7,590 nt of DNA from the NCBI RefSeq assembly GCF_000966975.1, contig NZ_JZWV01000992.1, positions 1 through 7,590 of the forward strand, in the 5' to 3' direction. The notes under the pieces are model-generated. The model searched no databases and had not been told where the DNA came from. It saw only the letters and a program-made list of their open reading frames with translations. This stretch comes from Streptomyces katrae (GTDB taxonomy: Bacteria; Actinomycetota; Actinomycetes; Streptomycetales; Streptomycetaceae). The translations under genes were made by a program, and so were the position numbers. Shown piece after piece: positions 5,903 to 7,590 of the stretch. Position 1 is the first letter of the stretch, and each line of letters starts with the position of its first letter.

Positions 5903-6676
5903 ATGATGCTGGGTGTGACGGCCCAACTTCCGAGTCCGTCTTTGACAGGGGGCTTTGTGCACAAGCTGGTGGCAGATGAGGTAGGGGGCGCGGAGGATCC
6001 GCAGCTGCACTATGAGAGGTGGCAGTGGGGCGGAAGGCTGCCAAGCAAAAGGCTGCGCGGTGTCCGCGGGAGCAACGTCCTGGGTCTGCTCACCTTCGAC
6101 AGTGACCTGGTGCACACCCTCGATGTCGCGGGACCCGAGGTCCAGCGTTCAGTGGCATTCCTCTCCGCACAGCGGGCGTGCGAGGCGGCGGGCCTGACCG
6201 ATGTGGAGTGGGTCGCTCCGGCGCTCACCGCGTTGGCGCAGGGGCATCCACTACCGCCGCCCTTCGACGACGACGACCAGATGTGGGAGACCCTGCGATC
6301 CAGCTCCCTCGTAGCCGGTCCGACGGTGCTCGGGGCGATGCCCCCCGAGCGACCGCCGTACTTCCCCCCGCCGCCGGCGGGGTGGGCATGGGTCCCGTCC
6401 GCTGAGCAGAGAGACGATGGGGCGACGCACTACGAACTTGACCGGCTTCCGGGCAGCCGTACGCCGATGACGTCCGCCTCCTTGCTGGTGTACCACAGCA
6501 CACCGGACGTCCGCGGACCGATCTCACAGCCGTACTTCGCTCTCCCCGCCGTGCTCGCTGCCGCTGAGCCCGATCCGCTCAAAGCGGCTCTGGACACGGT
6601 ATGGCATGCGCTGCACACGCACGGCGAGCACTACCCCGAGCTGCTGAAGGAGATCTGGGCGGTCTGCTCCGTGTGA
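5903..6676 (+). CDS. Uncharacterised protein (about 257 residues)
   Basis: I do not recognise the family. The frame ends at TGA 6676. The start is uncertain: ATG 5903 (used here) has no Shine-Dalgarno. GTG 5957 has AGGGGG four bases upstream and gives 239 residues. The frame is open back to GTG 5801, but that part is not protein-like. Visible features (numbered from 5903) are a Trp-containing ERWQWGGRLPSKRLRG at 38-53, an acidic FDDDDQMWE (121-129), and a proline-rich linker PPERPPYFPPPPAGW (147-161). The C-terminus is helical (ALDTVWHALHTHGEHY). No signal peptide, membrane segment or catalytic motif is apparent, so it is probably cytoplasmic. Third codon positions are less GC-rich over the first 60 codons than further on, which hints at a later start or foreign origin. 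It follows the PH-domain gene after 149 bases, so co-transcription is possible but not shown. Confidence 0.7.
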   Translation: MMLGVTAQLPSPSLTGGFVHKLVADEVGGAEDPQLHYERWQWGGRLPSKRLRGVRGSNVLGLLTFDSDLVHTLDVAGPEVQRSVAFLSAQRACEAAGLTDVEWVAPALTALAQGHPLPPPFDDDDQMWETLRSSSLVAGPTVLGAMPPERPPYFPPPPAGWAWVPSAEQRDDGATHYELDRLPGSRTPMTSASLLVYHSTPDVRGPISQPYFALPAVLAAAEPDPLKAALDTVWHALHTHGEHYPELLKEIWAVCSV

Positions 6677-7027
6677 ATGTGCGGGCTGGTGACAGCCGAT
6701 ACCCCAGCAAGCGCTCACCTCCCGGCAGCCAACCGGTCACCCCGTGACAGCAGCCCACCAGACCATATGCCTTCCCCACCAGCTGAGCCGCCCTCACCAG
6801 CGCTGACGCAACTCGCTGTCACGGACCCACCCATTCACAGCTGGAGACTCCGCAGGTCGCATGCCCGCGCGCCCCGGACTCTGCGCAGATTCAGTGGGTC
6901 CCTTCACCGACGTCAGGGAGTTGTCCGCCCGTACCGGCCATGACGGTGAGGCGGAAGCCACCGATGACGTCGAAACCGCCCCCAGCAGGATCCGGGGCAG
7001 ACCCGGCGTGCCCTTCAGCCGCCCGTA
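6677..7027. other. Intergenic stretch without a supported gene
   Basis: All frames are either Pro/Ser/Arg-rich or lack a start and ribosome site. The least unlikely is a minus-strand frame ending at TGA 6893-6891 that reads FDVIGGFRLTVMAG around 6940-6985. It has no start signal and runs through the hairpin at 7028-7078, so it is not called. Both flanking genes end here, on opposite strands (convergent). Confidence 0.5.
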
Positions 7028-7078
7028 CCCTCCTCGGCCGACCGCTCCCACACCACCAGAGGAGCGGCCGGAGGAGGG
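7028..7078 (-). terminator. Long GC hairpin terminator
   Basis: The left arm (7028-7048) begins CCCTCCTC and ends CCGCTCC; the right arm (7061-7078) begins GGAGCGG and ends GAGGAGGG. They pair through about 17 bases with a small internal bulge and a 12-base loop. The hairpin starts eight bases beyond the stop of the minus-strand Toprim-like fragment (7086), as expected for its terminator. It could also stop transcripts arriving on the plus strand from 6676. No T-run is present. Confidence 0.6.
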
Positions 7079-7085
7079 CGCGGTT

Positions 7086-7469
7086 TCACTCCGTCACATG
7101 GCGGGCGAAGGCTGGCCCCCTCGAGTCGTCGCGCTTGCGCTCGGTCGTGGGCAGGCCGTACTCCCGAGTCTGCTCGTAGGTGAGCAGCACCCAGGTCACG
7201 GAGCTCCAGCAGCCCGTGCGCTCCACCCAGTCCCGCTCGATGTCCTCGCCCGAGCAGTCGGAGTCACCCACCACGGCAAGGCGCGCTCCGCAGTACTCCC
7301 GGTTGACGCGGTCGCGGACGACGTCGGCGTAGGACTGGGAGCTGAAGCCGCGGACCACGAGCACCGGGATGCCCGCGAACTCGAGCCAGCGCCGACAGGA
7401 GGCAGCAGAGCTGTTCGTGCCAGCGCGCAACGCCCCGGCACGCGCCCGCCGCGCCGCTACGCGCCCCAT
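7086..7469 (-). pseudogene. Toprim-like protein fragment, truncated at both ends
   Basis: The open frame runs from ATG 7469 (GAGG eight bases upstream; in-frame stops lie just before) to TGA 7086 and encodes 127 residues. Residues 34-50 (IPVLVVRGFSSQSYADV) and 64-77 (LAVVGDSDCSGEDI) resemble a Toprim fold, with D-x-D at 69-71, as in topoisomerase VI A/Spo11-like and related actinobacterial proteins. LTYEQTREYGLPTTERKRDDSR (96-117) matches the T-x-E-Q-x-x-E-Y-G-L-P and D-S-R blocks I recall from a larger actinobacterial family of about 300 residues. That family has a long N-terminal region before the Toprim part and continues for some tens of residues after D-S-R. Here only 33 unconvincing residues precede it and ten follow, and the frame ends next to a hairpin. 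A gene fragment is more likely than a working protein. Confidence 0.6.
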
Positions 7470-7512
7470 AGCGTCGCCTCATCAAGCCCCCGCAGTGAGA
7501 GGTAAGGACACC

Positions 7513-7590
7513 GTGCCCGCACTCAGGAACACCCTCACGTCCGCTCTGACCGCCACCGCCCTGGCCACAGGCCTCAGCCTCGGCGCGGCC
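7513..7590 (+). CDS. N-terminus of an exported protein (partial)
   Basis: The start GTG at 7513 has AAGGA four bases upstream; another in-frame GTG at 7495 is less well placed. The 26 visible codons read VPALRNTLTSALTATALATG and continue hydrophobic and Ala-rich, which is a Sec signal peptide with a single Arg in the n-region. The cleavage site and mature protein lie outside the window, so function cannot be given. The gene is divergent from the Toprim-like fragment, with 43 bases between the starts. Confidence 0.72.
   Translation, partial: MPALRNTLTSALTATALATGLSLGAA

Noticed and set aside
4758..6044. Minus-strand open frame of 428 codons
   Set aside because: It crosses the multi-HTH start, the divergent promoter and the PH-domain gene, and its translation is Arg/Pro/Gly-rich.
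6891..7030. Minus-strand stretch reading FDVIGGFRLTVMAG
   Set aside because: It has no start or ribosome site and its frame passes through the hairpin at 7028-7078; a short chance resemblance cannot be excluded.
6861..7505. Plus-strand frame of 214 codons
   Set aside because: It runs through the hairpin and antisense to the Toprim-like motifs; its composition is shadow-like.

Overview
The window is high-GC DNA with GC-rich third codon positions, GTG starts, purine-rich Shine-Dalgarno sites, an HrdB-like promoter and a TTA codon in a secreted protein. All of this points to Streptomyces or a close relative. The mix of secreted proteins, orphan genes and broken genes suggests an accessory region such as a chromosomal arm; that placement is inference.

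Layout, left to right. Position 1-72 (minus) is the start of an exported protein that runs off the window. Positions 73-555 hold no convincing gene, only a weak coding remnant ending at 304. Positions 556-971 (minus) encode an exported protein of 12-residue pentapeptide-like repeats, split by a one-base deletion. Positions 1055-1895 (minus) encode a HEAT-like helical-repeat protein that also appears frameshifted near 1177. Positions 2038-3387 (minus) encode an intact secretory lipase of the LIP / Candida lipase A type and form the best-supported gene here. Positions 3729-5092 (minus) are the remains of one roughly 454-residue protein with three helix-turn-helix-like segments and a cysteine-rich C-terminus. 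It is broken by one frameshift (about 4645) and one TGA where a Trp codon is expected (4311-4313).

Divergent from that locus is a small PH-like-domain gene (5289-5753, plus) with a clear promoter whose spacer contains a perfect inverted repeat. It is followed by an unrecognised 257-residue gene (5903-6676, plus). Positions 6677-7027 look non-coding. A strong hairpin (7028-7078) ends a minus-strand fragment of a Toprim-like protein (7086-7469) that seems truncated at both ends. At 7513 a new exported protein starts on the plus strand and leaves the window.

The genes do not form one pathway. The strongest theme is gene decay: three neighbouring minus-strand loci carry small reading-frame lesions around an intact lipase, and a fourth is truncated. 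Either this is a decaying accessory segment or the assembly carries uncorrected errors; the sequence alone cannot separate the two. No clear new defence or biosynthetic system is visible. The most unusual items are the broken multi-HTH/cysteine-cluster protein and its divergent PH-domain neighbour.
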